Source of the DNA: Clostridium sp. AM22-11AC
Lineage (GTDB): Bacteria > Bacillota > Clostridia > Lachnospirales > Lachnospiraceae
Reading direction: 5' to 3'
DNA: 17,861 nt
Assembly: GCF_003473545.1 (NCBI RefSeq)
Contig: NZ_QUCM01000032.1
Span: 1 to 17,861, forward strand
Position 1 is the stretch's first letter; each line of letters starts with the position of its first letter. This document shows positions 1-7,431 of the stretch, in pieces. The notes beneath the pieces were generated by a model, which was not told the origin of the DNA, searched no databases, and saw nothing but the letters and a program-made list of their open reading frames with translations. Both the position numbers and the translations under genes were made by a program.

Positions 1-80
1 AATATTGAATTTTCAAGGTGCGAAGCCCTGTTTAGGTGTGGGAAGTTTTAGTTAAGTTAATAAAATTGACCTGTAATCTT

Positions 81-137
81 AAAAACTTCCGTATTCGGTA
101 AAAAAGGGCTTATTCCTTAGGATACGGGAGTTTTTTT
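81..137 (+). terminator. Rho-independent terminator of an upstream transcript
   Basis: Bases 85-94 pair with 122-131 (ten pairs, one of them G-U), and the flanking A81-A84 can extend the stem into the T-run. Seven Ts follow at 131-137. The loop is long, about 27 nt, and could fold further. The A-run on the left side means it could also act on the minus strand. It ends a unit whose genes lie left of the window and isolates the gene at 231 from it. Confidence 0.75.
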
Positions 138-162
138 GACGTATCCGCCGATTTTCGCTGTA

Positions 163-191
163 TTGCATTTTAGCCTGCTTTTTGTTAGAAT
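163..191 (+). promoter_or_regulatory. Candidate sigma-A promoter for the membrane protein gene
   Basis: A -10 like TAGAAT (186-191, 5 of 6 to consensus) lies 17 bp after a weak -35, TTGCAT (163-168, 3 of 6). It follows the terminator and precedes the ribosome binding site GGAGGA (214-219). The position is right but the -35 is poor. Confidence 0.4.
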
Positions 192-230
192 AGAGCGGAG
201 TAGTGGCAAATAATGGAGGAATGATAGAAC

Positions 231-1202
231 ATGAGACACAGTAACAGAGGAAGGAGAAAGTCAGGAAAGGCTTTTGATGATAAAACAAAGTATGCCAGAA
301 TGTTAGCGATACCTGCAGCCATTGTACTGGTATTACTTGTGGTCATTTTAGTTATGGACAGAAAACCGGCCGGTGATAAGGCGCAGGGAAGCAGTACATC
401 TGCAGAAGTCACAAATGCTTCTGATATTTCCATTGAAAATGATACAGAGACCGGCACGGATGATGGATCTGTAGAGCCGGACAATAATGAATATCATCAG
501 GATTTTTCCGCATATGAACTTCAGAAGGATGCTTATCCACAGGTCAATGAGCTGATCAGTACCTATTTCCAGGCAAAAGTAGACCAGGATGTTCAGCTGC
601 TTTACAAAGTATTCGGTAAAGAGGAAGATGACCGTTTAGAAGAAAGAAAACAGCAGTTAAAAGATGAAGCAGTTTACATTGAAGATTATCAGGATATTAC
701 CTGCTATACAAAGGCGGGAATGACAGATGACTCTTATGTAGTATATGTAACCTATGATGTAAAGTTCCGCAGGGTAGATACGCTGGCACCGGGCCTTATG
801 TGGTGTTATGTAGTGAAAAATGATAACGGCGATTATATCATCCGCGAAAATGTAGTAGGAGATGAGGCAGATTACGTTGCCAACCAGAACCAGACAGAGG
901 ATGTGCGCCTTTTATCTACACAGGTTAATGAGCGTTTAAAACAGGCCGTTGAGTCTGACAGTCTGTTAGCCGGTATTTACAAGGATTTAAGCAATGGTGC
1001 AGTAGTAAGCAGTTCAGAAGAAGGCGCAGACAGCCAGGTTATGATCGGTGATGGAGCAGATGCTTCTTCTGATGCAGGTGAAGGCAATGCAGATGAAAGT
1101 AGCGTTGCAGGCGAGACTTCAGCAGAAGAAAGCCAGGAAGCACAGACAGAAGCGCCGGAGTCTGCAGGAGAGTCTTCTGACGCAGCTGTTGCGATCCAGT
1201 AA
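231..1202 (+). CDS. Single-pass membrane-anchored extracytoplasmic protein, function unknown
   Basis: This 323-residue protein is not one I can name. The first 23 residues are basic and polar (cytoplasmic side). Residues 24-42 form one hydrophobic helix, followed by an Asp/Ser/Thr-rich linker to about residue 88. A folded region at about 90-255 has an amphipathic helix, then alternating beta-strand-like stretches (for example 168-180 and 190-206). The last 65 residues are a Ser/Ala/Glu-rich low-complexity tail. The topology is N-in, C-out. The order of helix then beta strands would suit an NTF2-like fold, but that is a guess. ATG 231 follows GGAGGA with usual spacing. No terminator is visible before queA, so the two may be co-transcribed. 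The acidic tail resembles a wall-spanning linker more than an enzyme. Confidence 0.8.
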   Translation: MRHSNRGRRKSGKAFDDKTKYARMLAIPAAIVLVLLVVILVMDRKPAGDKAQGSSTSAEVTNASDISIENDTETGTDDGSVEPDNNEYHQDFSAYELQKDAYPQVNELISTYFQAKVDQDVQLLYKVFGKEEDDRLEERKQQLKDEAVYIEDYQDITCYTKAGMTDDSYVVYVTYDVKFRRVDTLAPGLMWCYVVKNDNGDYIIRENVVGDEADYVANQNQTEDVRLLSTQVNERLKQAVESDSLLAGIYKDLSNGAVVSSSEEGADSQVMIGDGADASSDAGEGNADESSVAGETSAEESQEAQTEAPESAGESSDAAVAIQ

Positions 1203-1248
1203 GAGCATACAGATCATAGACATATTTGCGTAGATTACATGTGAACAA

Positions 1249-1264
1249 TTAATTTATAAATTAA
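1249..1264. promoter_or_regulatory. Perfect 16-bp palindrome just before the queA ribosome binding site
   Basis: The sequence TTAATTTATAAATTAA equals its own reverse complement. It abuts the queA ribosome binding site AAGGAAG (about 1263-1269). All-AT composition makes chance occurrence more likely, but it could be an operator or a site near a promoter -10 (TATAAA at 1255-1260, with no good -35). Confidence 0.3.
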
Positions 1265-1278
1265 GGAAGTAATAGAAA

Positions 1279-2331
1279 ATGGATGTAAAAGATTTTTATT
1301 TTGACCTGCCACAGGAACTGATCGCACAGGATCCTTTGGAGGACCGTTCTTCTTCCAGACTTTTAGTTCTGGACAAGAAAACAGGAAAGACCCAGCACAG
1401 GATCTTTAAGGATATTGTAGAGTATTTAAGACCAGGAGACTGCCTTGTGATCAATGATACCAAGGTTATTCCTGCAAGATTATTTGGTGTAAAAAAGGAC
1501 ACCGGAGCCAAGATCGAGGTCCTTTTATTAAAACGCCGTGAAAATGATATCTGGGAGACTCTGGTAAAACCTGGTAAAAAGGCAAAGCCGGGAACGGTTA
1601 TTGACTTTGGTGACGGTATCCTTACAGGAACGGTTATTGAGACTGTAGATGATGGAAACAGACTGATCCAGTTCTCTTATGAAGGTATCTTTGAGGAGAT
1701 CTTAGACCGTTTAGGTCAGATGCCTCTGCCTCCATACATTACACACCAGTTAAAAGACAAGAACCGTTATCAGACTGTTTATGCAGTCCATGAAGGTTCT
1801 GCAGCAGCGCCTACAGCAGGACTTCATTTTACAAAAGAACTGTTAAAGCAGATCGAAGATATGGGAGTAAAGATCGCCCACGTTACCTTACATGTAGGTC
1901 TTGGCACTTTCCGCCCTGTAAAGGTGGAAAATGTTTTAGACCACCATATGCACTCTGAATTTTATGTAGTAGAAGAGGCAGAGGCAAAAAAGGTAAATGA
2001 TACAAAAGCAGCAGGAGGCCGTGTGATCTGTGTAGGAACCACCAGTTGCCGTACAGTAGAGTCTGCTTCCACAGAAGACGGCATTTTACAGGCAAAAACA
2101 GGCTGGACCGATATCTTCATTTACCCTGGATATAAGTTTAAGATCCTGGATGCGCTGATCACAAACTTCCATTTACCGGAGTCTACACTGGTAATGTTAG
2201 TAAGCGCATTAGCAGGAAGAGAGAACATTTTAGCAGCGTATAATGAGGCAATCAGGGAAAAATACAGATTTTTCTCTTTCGGAGATGCCATGTTCATAGC
2301 TGATGATCCACAGCCTGTAAAGAAAGCGTAG
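1279..2331 (+). CDS. queA: S-adenosylmethionine:tRNA ribosyltransferase-isomerase QueA
   Basis: QueA transfers and isomerises the ribosyl part of S-adenosylmethionine onto 7-aminomethyl-7-deazaguanine in tRNA, giving epoxyqueuosine at the wobble position of GUN-anticodon tRNAs. The 350 residues match the usual family length. Family hallmarks are the start [27 protein letters not shown] at 56-68, the conserved [17 protein letters not shown] block at about 169-185, and [14 protein letters not shown] at 201-214. ATG 1279 is preceded by AAGGAAG. The usual partner tgt is not adjacent here; instead the pseudouridine synthase gene starts 8 bases after the stop, giving a small RNA-modification pair. 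Confidence 0.95.
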   Translation: MDVKDFYFDLPQELIAQDPLEDRSSSRLLVLDKKTGKTQHRIFKDIVEYLRPGDCLVINDTKVIPARLFGVKKDTGAKIEVLLLKRRENDIWETLVKPGKKAKPGTVIDFGDGILTGTVIETVDDGNRLIQFSYEGIFEEILDRLGQMPLPPYITHQLKDKNRYQTVYAVHEGSAAAPTAGLHFTKELLKQIEDMGVKIAHVTLHVGLGTFRPVKVENVLDHHMHSEFYVVEEAEAKKVNDTKAAGGRVICVGTTSCRTVESASTEDGILQAKTGWTDIFIYPGYKFKILDALITNFHLPESTLVMLVSALAGRENILAAYNEAIREKYRFFSFGDAMFIADDPQPVKKA

Positions 2332-2339
2332 GAAGTTAA

Positions 2340-3176
2340 ATGGAAGAACGTCTGAATAAATGGCTCAGCCGCATGGGAGTGTGTTCCAGGCGGGAGGCAG
2401 ACCGGCTGATCCAAGAGGGCAAAGTTTTAATTGATGGAAAAGTTGCCCAGATGGGGCAGCGTGTAGAAGATGGACAGAAAGTAATATGCGACGGAAAGCC
2501 GGTAGGAGATACAGACGGCGGGCGGGGAGAAGTAAAACCTCCCCGCCCTGTTCTGCTTGCGGTAAATAAACCAAGAGGGATCGTCTGCACCACTTCTGAC
2601 AAAGACCGGGCAGAAAATATTGTGGAAATGCTTTCTTATCCGGAGCGTATTTACCCGATTGGCCGTTTGGATAAAGAGTCTGAGGGACTGATCCTTATGA
2701 CGAACCAGGGGGATCTGGTAAATAAGATCATGCGCAGTACCAATGCCCATGAAAAGGAATATATCGTAACCGTGGACAAGGTTCTGACCGATGAATTTAT
2801 CAAACAAATGTCAGAAGGCGTATGGTTAGAGGAATTAGAGCGGAAAACTCTGCCCTGTAAAGTCCGCAAACAGGGAGAACGTCGTTTTTCGATTATCCTG
2901 ACCCAGGGCTTAAACCGGCAGATCCGGCGAATGTGCCAGGCCTGCGGATACCGGGTACATCTTCTTCGCAGGGTGCGCATTATGAATATCCAGTTAGGCG
3001 GTTTGAAAACAGGAGAATATCGTAAGGTCACCGGGGAAGAATACAAACGACTTATAAAACTGTTGGAAGGTTCCACAAGTCTGTCTGAGGCAGACAGAAG
3101 AGGAAAACGATATGTGGCTTTCCACCCTAGAAAAGAAGATCAGGTGAATAAATGGAAACAGAGATCCAGAGAATGA
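2340..3176 (+). CDS. rluF: Pseudouridine synthase, RluF-like (23S rRNA U2604 type)
   Basis: This enzyme isomerises a uridine in RNA to pseudouridine; E. coli RluF acts on 23S rRNA U2604. An N-terminal S4 RNA-binding domain (about residues 3-50, with CSRREADRLI) is followed by the RsuA/RluB/E/F catalytic domain. The catalytic Asp is D111 in GRLDKESEGLILMTN. Downstream signatures NGDLVNKI-type (123-130), EKEYIVTVDK, QGLNRQIRRMCQACGY and RIMNIQLGGLKTGEY resemble RluF more than RluB or RsuA (recognition from memory, not alignment). The 278 residues end in a basic tail. The start is 8 bases after queA, and the 3' end overlaps the ligase gene by 25 bases, so translation is probably coupled. Confidence 0.85.
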   Translation: MEERLNKWLSRMGVCSRREADRLIQEGKVLIDGKVAQMGQRVEDGQKVICDGKPVGDTDGGRGEVKPPRPVLLAVNKPRGIVCTTSDKDRAENIVEMLSYPERIYPIGRLDKESEGLILMTNQGDLVNKIMRSTNAHEKEYIVTVDKVLTDEFIKQMSEGVWLEELERKTLPCKVRKQGERRFSIILTQGLNRQIRRMCQACGYRVHLLRRVRIMNIQLGGLKTGEYRKVTGEEYKRLIKLLEGSTSLSEADRRGKRYVAFHPRKEDQVNKWKQRSRE

Positions 3177-5128
3177 AAGAACTGATCCCCCAGCTCCGTC
3201 AGGCTGCAAAAGCCTATTATCAGGAGAGCCGGGAGATCATGAGCAACTTTGAATATGATAAGCTGTATGATGAGCTGTCTGCCTTGGAGGCAAAAACAGG
3301 GATCATCCTGTCAGGAAGCCCTACCCAGCAGGTTGGTTATCAGGTCCTTAGCGAGCTTCCAAAAGAGACTCACGAAGAGCCAATGCTGTCTCTTGACAAG
3401 ACAAAAAGTGTAGAGGACTTACAGCAGTGGTTAGGAAGCCAGAAAGGCCTTTTGTCCTGGAAAATGGATGGTCTGACTGTAGTCCTTACTTATGAAAATG
3501 GAACACTTGCAAAGGCTGTTACCAGAGGAAATGGGGAGATCGGGGAAGTTATCACTCCAAATGCAAGGGCATTTTCCAATATCCCTCTGACTATTGCCTA
3601 TAAGGGACAGCTGATTATCCGAGGGGAAGCGGTCATTACCTATACGGATTTTGAGCGCATCAATGAAGAAATCGGAGATGCAGATGCCAAATATAAAAAT
3701 CCGCGAAATCTTTGCAGCGGTTCTGTGCGCCAGTTAAACAGCAAGATCACCGCAGAGCGCAGCGTTCATTTTGAGGCCTTTGCCCTTGTTAAGGCAGAAG
3801 GCGTTGATTTTAAAAATTCCAGAAAAGAACAGTTTTTATGGCTGAAAAATCAGGGCTTTGAAGTAGTACACCATGAAGAGGTAACGGCAGCTGATCTGCC
3901 GGATAAAGTAGCCTGGTTTGCAGAGCAGATCGAGCACAATGATATCCCTTCAGACGGTTTGGTTCTGTTATACGATGATATTGCCTATGGTGATTCTTTA
4001 GGACGTACAGCCAAGTTCCCAAGAAATGCCATTGCCTTTAAATGGCAGGATGAGATCCGGGAGACTACATTATCTTATATTGAATGGAGTCCTTCAAGAA
4101 CCGGTCTGATCAACCCGGTAGCTGTATTTGAGCCGGTTGAGTTAGAGGGAACGACCGTCAGCCGCGCCAGTGTCCATAATATCAGTATTATGGAAGGTCT
4201 TAAGTTAGGCGTGGGAGATAAGATCACTGTATACAAGGCAAATATGATCATCCCACAGATCGCAGATAACCTGACCCGCAGCGGCGTAAGGGATATCCCT
4301 AAGATCTGTCCGGTGTGCGGCGGTGCTACGGAGATCCGCCAGACCAATGATGTAAAGAGTTTATATTGCACCAATCCAGAATGTCAGGCAAAGAAGATCA
4401 AAAGCTTTACCTTGTTTGTAAGCCGTGATGCTTTAAATATTGATGGTCTTTCCGAGGCAACACTGGAGAAATTCATTGGTGCCGGTTTTATCCATGAATA
4501 TGCGGATATTTTCCATTTATCCGGCCATAAAGAAGTGATCACAGAAATGGAAGGCTTTGGTCAGAAATCCTATGATAACCTGATCAGTTCTATTGAAACG
4601 GCCTCCCATACCACACTTCCGAGATTGATTTATGGACTGGGGATCGCCGGGATCGGTCTTGCAAATGCCAAAATGCTCTGCCGTCATTTTAATTATGACC
4701 TGGATCAGATGCGTCATTGCAACGTGGAAGAGCTGACAGCTGTAGATGGTATTGGCGGTGTGCTGGCTCAGGCCTGGGTAGACTATTTTGCTTCTGAAAA
4801 GAACAATGAGGTATTAGATCATTTATTACAGGAGCTGCATATTGAAAAAGAGCAGACTGAGGAAAATGGTACTGCCTTTGCAGGAATGACCTTTGTTATT
4901 ACCGGTTCTGTAGAGCATTTTGCAAACAGAAAAGAATTACAGGCACTGATCGAGAGTAAGGGTGGAAAGGCAACGGGTTCTGTTACCTCAAAGACCACTT
5001 ATCTGATCAACAATGATACACAGTCCAGTTCTTCCAAGAACAAAAAGGCGAAAGAACTGGGAATTCCGATCCTTTCGGAAGAAGATTTCCTGAATTTGCT
5101 TCAGGAGAAGGAAAAGGGGGAAGGCTGA
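3152..5128 (+). CDS. ligA: NAD-dependent DNA ligase LigA (divergent form)
   Basis: The ligase seals 3'-OH/5'-phosphate nicks using NAD. At 658 residues it is near the usual 670. Domain order is complete: Ia helices (1-60), adenylation domain with nucleophile K104 in KMDG, OB fold with the EGTTVSRASVHN motif (about 332-343), zinc finger C386, C389, C406, C411, HhH repeats (about 420-550) and a BRCT domain (about 575-650). Several motifs depart from the standard: TRGNG for TRGDG, SPSRTG before the OB motif, and AIAFKWQD where AIAYKFP is usual. ATG 3152 follows AGGTG and gives a normal LigA N-terminus. ATG 3173 overlaps the rluF stop as ATGA and is a less likely start. The gene overlaps rluF, and metA begins one base after its stop. 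Confidence 0.9.
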   Translation: METEIQRMKELIPQLRQAAKAYYQESREIMSNFEYDKLYDELSALEAKTGIILSGSPTQQVGYQVLSELPKETHEEPMLSLDKTKSVEDLQQWLGSQKGLLSWKMDGLTVVLTYENGTLAKAVTRGNGEIGEVITPNARAFSNIPLTIAYKGQLIIRGEAVITYTDFERINEEIGDADAKYKNPRNLCSGSVRQLNSKITAERSVHFEAFALVKAEGVDFKNSRKEQFLWLKNQGFEVVHHEEVTAADLPDKVAWFAEQIEHNDIPSDGLVLLYDDIAYGDSLGRTAKFPRNAIAFKWQDEIRETTLSYIEWSPSRTGLINPVAVFEPVELEGTTVSRASVHNISIMEGLKLGVGDKITVYKANMIIPQIADNLTRSGVRDIPKICPVCGGATEIRQTNDVKSLYCTNPECQAKKIKSFTLFVSRDALNIDGLSEATLEKFIGAGFIHEYADIFHLSGHKEVITEMEGFGQKSYDNLISSIETASHTTLPRLIYGLGIAGIGLANAKMLCRHFNYDLDQMRHCNVEELTAVDGIGGVLAQAWVDYFASEKNNEVLDHLLQELHIEKEQTEENGTAFAGMTFVITGSVEHFANRKELQALIESKGGKATGSVTSKTTYLINNDTQSSSSKNKKAKELGIPILSEEDFLNLLQEKEKGEG

Positions 5129-5129
5129 T

Positions 5130-6047
5130 ATGCCGATCAAAGTACAGAGGGACCTGCCTGCAAGGGCGATCCTGGAATCAGAAAATATATTTATTATGGA
5201 TGAAGACAGGGCTATGAGCCAGGATATCCGACCACTGGAGATCCTGATCTTAAACCTGATGCCTTTAAAAGAAGATACAGAAACACAGCTGCTTCGTGCG
5301 CTGTCCAATACACCGCTGCAGGTGGACTGTACCTTTTTAATGCTGTCTACCCATGTGTCCAAAAACACATCTGCCAGTCATTTAAACAAGTTTTATGTTT
5401 CCTTTGACAGCATTAAGAAGAAAAAATTCGATGGAATGATCATTACCGGTGCACCGGTTGAAAATATGGAATTTGAAGAGGTAAACTACTGGGAAGAGCT
5501 TTCCGGTATCATGGAGTGGACCAAGACCCATGTAACATCTACCATCCATATCTGCTGGGGCGCCCAGGCGGGCTTATATTACCACTATGGTATCCCGAAA
5601 TATAAGAGGACGGAAAAACTGTCCGGTATTTATAATCACAGGGTATTAGACCGGAAAGTACCGTTAGTGCGAAGTTTTAATGATACGTTCCTGGCACCTC
5701 ATTCCCGTTACACAGAAGTGCGCAGGGAAGATATTGAGAAGCATCCGGAGCTGGTCATTCTGGCAGAGTCCGAAGAGGCAGGAGTATTTCTTGTAATGAG
5801 CCGTGACGGAAAGCAGATCTTCGTCCAGGGCCACCCGGAATATGACCGCATGACTTTAAATAACGAATATCACAGAGATCTGAATAAGGGACTGAACCCC
5901 TCACTTCCGGTCAATTATTATGTAGATAATGATCCGTTCTCTGTACCGGAGCTTACATGGAGAAATACTTCCAATACATTGTATACAAACTGGCTGAACT
6001 TCTATGTATATCAGATGACACCGTATCTGCTGGATGATGGGGAGTAA
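5130..6047 (+). CDS. metA: Homoserine O-acetyltransferase, MetA family
   Basis: The enzyme acylates L-homoserine, the committed step of methionine synthesis. The 305 residues match MetA. The catalytic triad is in the usual places: C142 (HICWGAQAG), H235 and E237 (QGHPEYD). Residue 111 is Glu (GAPVENMEF); in this family Glu111 is associated with acetyl-CoA use and Gly111, as in E. coli, with succinyl-CoA. So acetylation is predicted although many databases call the family succinyltransferase. It starts one base after the ligase stop, with GGGGGAAGG inside the ligase 3' end as ribosome binding site, so it belongs to the preceding operon. No SAM riboswitch or T-box precedes it. Confidence 0.93.
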   Translation: MPIKVQRDLPARAILESENIFIMDEDRAMSQDIRPLEILILNLMPLKEDTETQLLRALSNTPLQVDCTFLMLSTHVSKNTSASHLNKFYVSFDSIKKKKFDGMIITGAPVENMEFEEVNYWEELSGIMEWTKTHVTSTIHICWGAQAGLYYHYGIPKYKRTEKLSGIYNHRVLDRKVPLVRSFNDTFLAPHSRYTEVRREDIEKHPELVILAESEEAGVFLVMSRDGKQIFVQGHPEYDRMTLNNEYHRDLNKGLNPSLPVNYYVDNDPFSVPELTWRNTSNTLYTNWLNFYVYQMTPYLLDDGE

Positions 6048-6051
6048 TGTG

Positions 6052-6129
6052 ATGGTCTGGTTCCTGTACCGACGGGAATGGCAGTTTATGCTCTTCACAC
6101 AGGTGTTCTTCACCTGCGTCAGTGGGTGA
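6052..6129 (+). CDS. Possible 25-residue small ORF after metA
   Basis: ATG 6052 is preceded, 7 bases upstream, by GGGGAG (6039-6044), which overlaps the metA 3' end. The ORF runs to TGA at 6127-6129 and encodes a short aromatic and hydrophobic peptide (starts MVWFLYRREW). Nothing else supports it: there is no homologue I recognise, and a 9-bp imperfect hairpin (6097-6119) lies inside it. It may equally be untranslated metA trailer. Confidence 0.15.
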   Translation: MVWFLYRREWQFMLFTQVFFTCVSG

Positions 6130-6160
6130 TAGGCTGTCTTGGAAAGAAAAAGAACAATAT

Positions 6161-6213
6161 ATGCAGACATGACACAGAAATCGTAAGAAATCTGCGCCGT
6201 GGCTGCATTTTTT
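6161..6213 (+). terminator. Weak candidate terminator after metA
   Basis: ATGCAG (6161-6166) can pair with CTGCAT (6203-6208), and six Ts (6208-6213) follow. The stem is short and the loop is 36 nt, so efficiency is doubtful. It is the only terminator-like structure between metA and the next gene. Confidence 0.25.
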
Positions 6214-6214
6214 A

Positions 6215-6243
6215 TGTACAAATATACACAAAAGTGCTATAGT
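6215..6243 (+). promoter_or_regulatory. Candidate extended -10 promoter for the D-amino-acid cluster
   Basis: TGTACA (6215-6220, 4 of 6) and TATAGT (6238-6243, 5 of 6) are separated by 17 bp. A TGC immediately before the -10 makes an extended -10. Transcription would begin near 6250, leaving a leader of about 55 nt to the start codon at 6304. Confidence 0.45.
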
Positions 6244-6257
6244 TGTAGAAAAATAAA

Positions 6258-6286
6258 CATTTACCTATTGAGTTTGAGGGTAAATG
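6258..6286 (+). promoter_or_regulatory. 8-bp leader hairpin or operator before the desulfhydrase gene
   Basis: CATTTACC (6258-6265) is exactly complementary to GGTAAATG (6279-6286), with a 13-nt loop. It sits just downstream of the predicted transcription start and ends two bases before the ribosome binding site GGAGAGGAGAG (6288-6298). It could be an operator, a mRNA-stabilising 5' hairpin, or a translational control element. The sequence does not say which. Confidence 0.45.
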
Positions 6287-6303
6287 CGGAGAGGAGAGTA
6301 ATC

Positions 6304-7359
6304 ATGTCACAGATACTGGAACAGGCAGAAAAACTTTTACAGGCTCTGCCTAAGGAACAGCTGGGATTTTTCCCGACCCCATTTTACCGTCTGGACCGTC
6401 TTTCTGAAGAATTAGGCGTCAACCTGTTTATCAAGAGAGATGATTTTACGGGAATGAACCTGTTTGGAGGAAATAAGGTCCGCAAACTGGAATACCTTTT
6501 AGGAGAAGCAAAGGCAAAAGGCTGTGAGTATGCCATTACCTACGGCGCTACCCAGTCCAACCATGCTATGGAGACAGCAGCAGCCTGCCGCAGATGCGGG
6601 ATCAAACCTATCCTTTATCTGACTGCAGTAGTAGAGCCGGATGATGCGGATGTAAGGGCAAATCTGCTGTTAGACAAGATCCTGGATGTAGAGCTTCATA
6701 TTGTAGACATCCTTCCGGGAGAAACAGAGGATGACGCAGAAGCACGTTCCTTTGAAATGGGCGCTGCAAGAGCAAAGGAATTAAATGAGTCCGGCCATCC
6801 ATGCTATGATATCCCAATGGGCGGAGCAAGTGTTGTAGGTTCTGTTGGTTTTGCAAATGGTTATGTAGAGTTTGAAAAACAGGTAAAGGCCATGAACCTG
6901 AATGTAGATTACATCTTCCACGCAACAGGAACAGGCGGCACCATGGCCGGTCTGGCAGCAGGAAGAAAGATGGCAGAAAGCGATACAAAGATCATCTCCA
7001 TTACTGTAAGCCCTAAGGATGAGAAGTATTTACGCAAAGTAGAAAAACTGGCAAATGATGTGCTGGCACTGATAAAGAGCCCGGCTCATGTAAACATAGA
7101 AGAAGACCTTCATATGGATACCGGCTACTATGCACCAGGCTATGAGCAGCCAAACGAGGCAGCCAGCGAAGCCATCCGCCTGTTAGCACGCACAGAAGGC
7201 CTGTTTGTGGATCCTGTATACACAGGAAAGGCATTGGCCGGTCTTATCGACTATGTAAGAAGCGGAAGAGTTCCTCAGGGAAGCAATGTAGTATTCTGGC
7301 ACACCGGCGGAGCAACTGCCCTGTTTGCAGAGCATGAGATTTTAGGTAAGTTATACTAA
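6304..7359 (+). CDS. D-cysteine desulfhydrase-like PLP enzyme
   Basis: This is a fold-type II pyridoxal-phosphate enzyme of the ACC deaminase/D-cysteine desulfhydrase family; such enzymes release ammonia, with or without sulfide, from D-amino acids. The 351 residues match the family. The PLP lysine is K58 (GGNKVRKLE), followed by QSNHAMETAAA at 84-94 and the phosphate loop GTGGTMAG at 209-216. T307 in VYTGKA, where ACC deaminases have Glu, argues against ACC deaminase and for the D-cysteine desulfhydrase side. An in-frame ATG at 6199 exists, but ATG 6304 has the very strong site GGAGAGGAGAG and matches the family N-terminus. It leads the cluster with the deacylase and NhaC carrier, so the true substrate may be another D-amino acid. 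Confidence 0.88.
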   Translation: MSQILEQAEKLLQALPKEQLGFFPTPFYRLDRLSEELGVNLFIKRDDFTGMNLFGGNKVRKLEYLLGEAKAKGCEYAITYGATQSNHAMETAAACRRCGIKPILYLTAVVEPDDADVRANLLLDKILDVELHIVDILPGETEDDAEARSFEMGAARAKELNESGHPCYDIPMGGASVVGSVGFANGYVEFEKQVKAMNLNVDYIFHATGTGGTMAGLAAGRKMAESDTKIISITVSPKDEKYLRKVEKLANDVLALIKSPAHVNIEEDLHMDTGYYAPGYEQPNEAASEAIRLLARTEGLFVDPVYTGKALAGLIDYVRSGRVPQGSNVVFWHTGGATALFAEHEILGKLY

Positions 7360-7362
7360 ATC

Positions 7363-7396
7363 GCCTGCGTAAGCAGGCAATAGAGCACGTAAGTGC
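7363..7396 (+). other. Two adjacent intercistronic hairpins with GTAA tetraloops
   Basis: GCCTGC-GTAA-GCAGGC (7363-7378) is followed six bases later by GCAC-GTAA-GTGC (7385-7396). Both have the same GNRA-type loop and no T-run, so they are not terminators. They lie between the desulfhydrase stop and the deacylase ribosome binding site and may act in mRNA processing, stability or differential expression. Confidence 0.6.
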
Positions 7397-7431
7397 GGGA
7401 TTTGTGAGTAGATAAAAGGAGGGATAAGGTC

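Noticed and set aside
6199..6303. Upstream ATG extending the desulfhydrase by 35 residues
   Set aside because: It would place the promoter and 8-bp hairpin inside the coding region, has no ribosome binding site, and the extension does not resemble the family. ATG 6304 has a very strong site.
6048..6303. SAM riboswitch or T-box between metA and the desulfhydrase gene
   Set aside because: No T-box AGGGTGGNACCGCG-like sequence, specifier stem or SAM-I core was seen; only small hairpins are present.
6304..7359. ACC deaminase
   Set aside because: The position that is Glu in ACC deaminases is Thr307 (VYTGKA), as in D-cysteine desulfhydrases.
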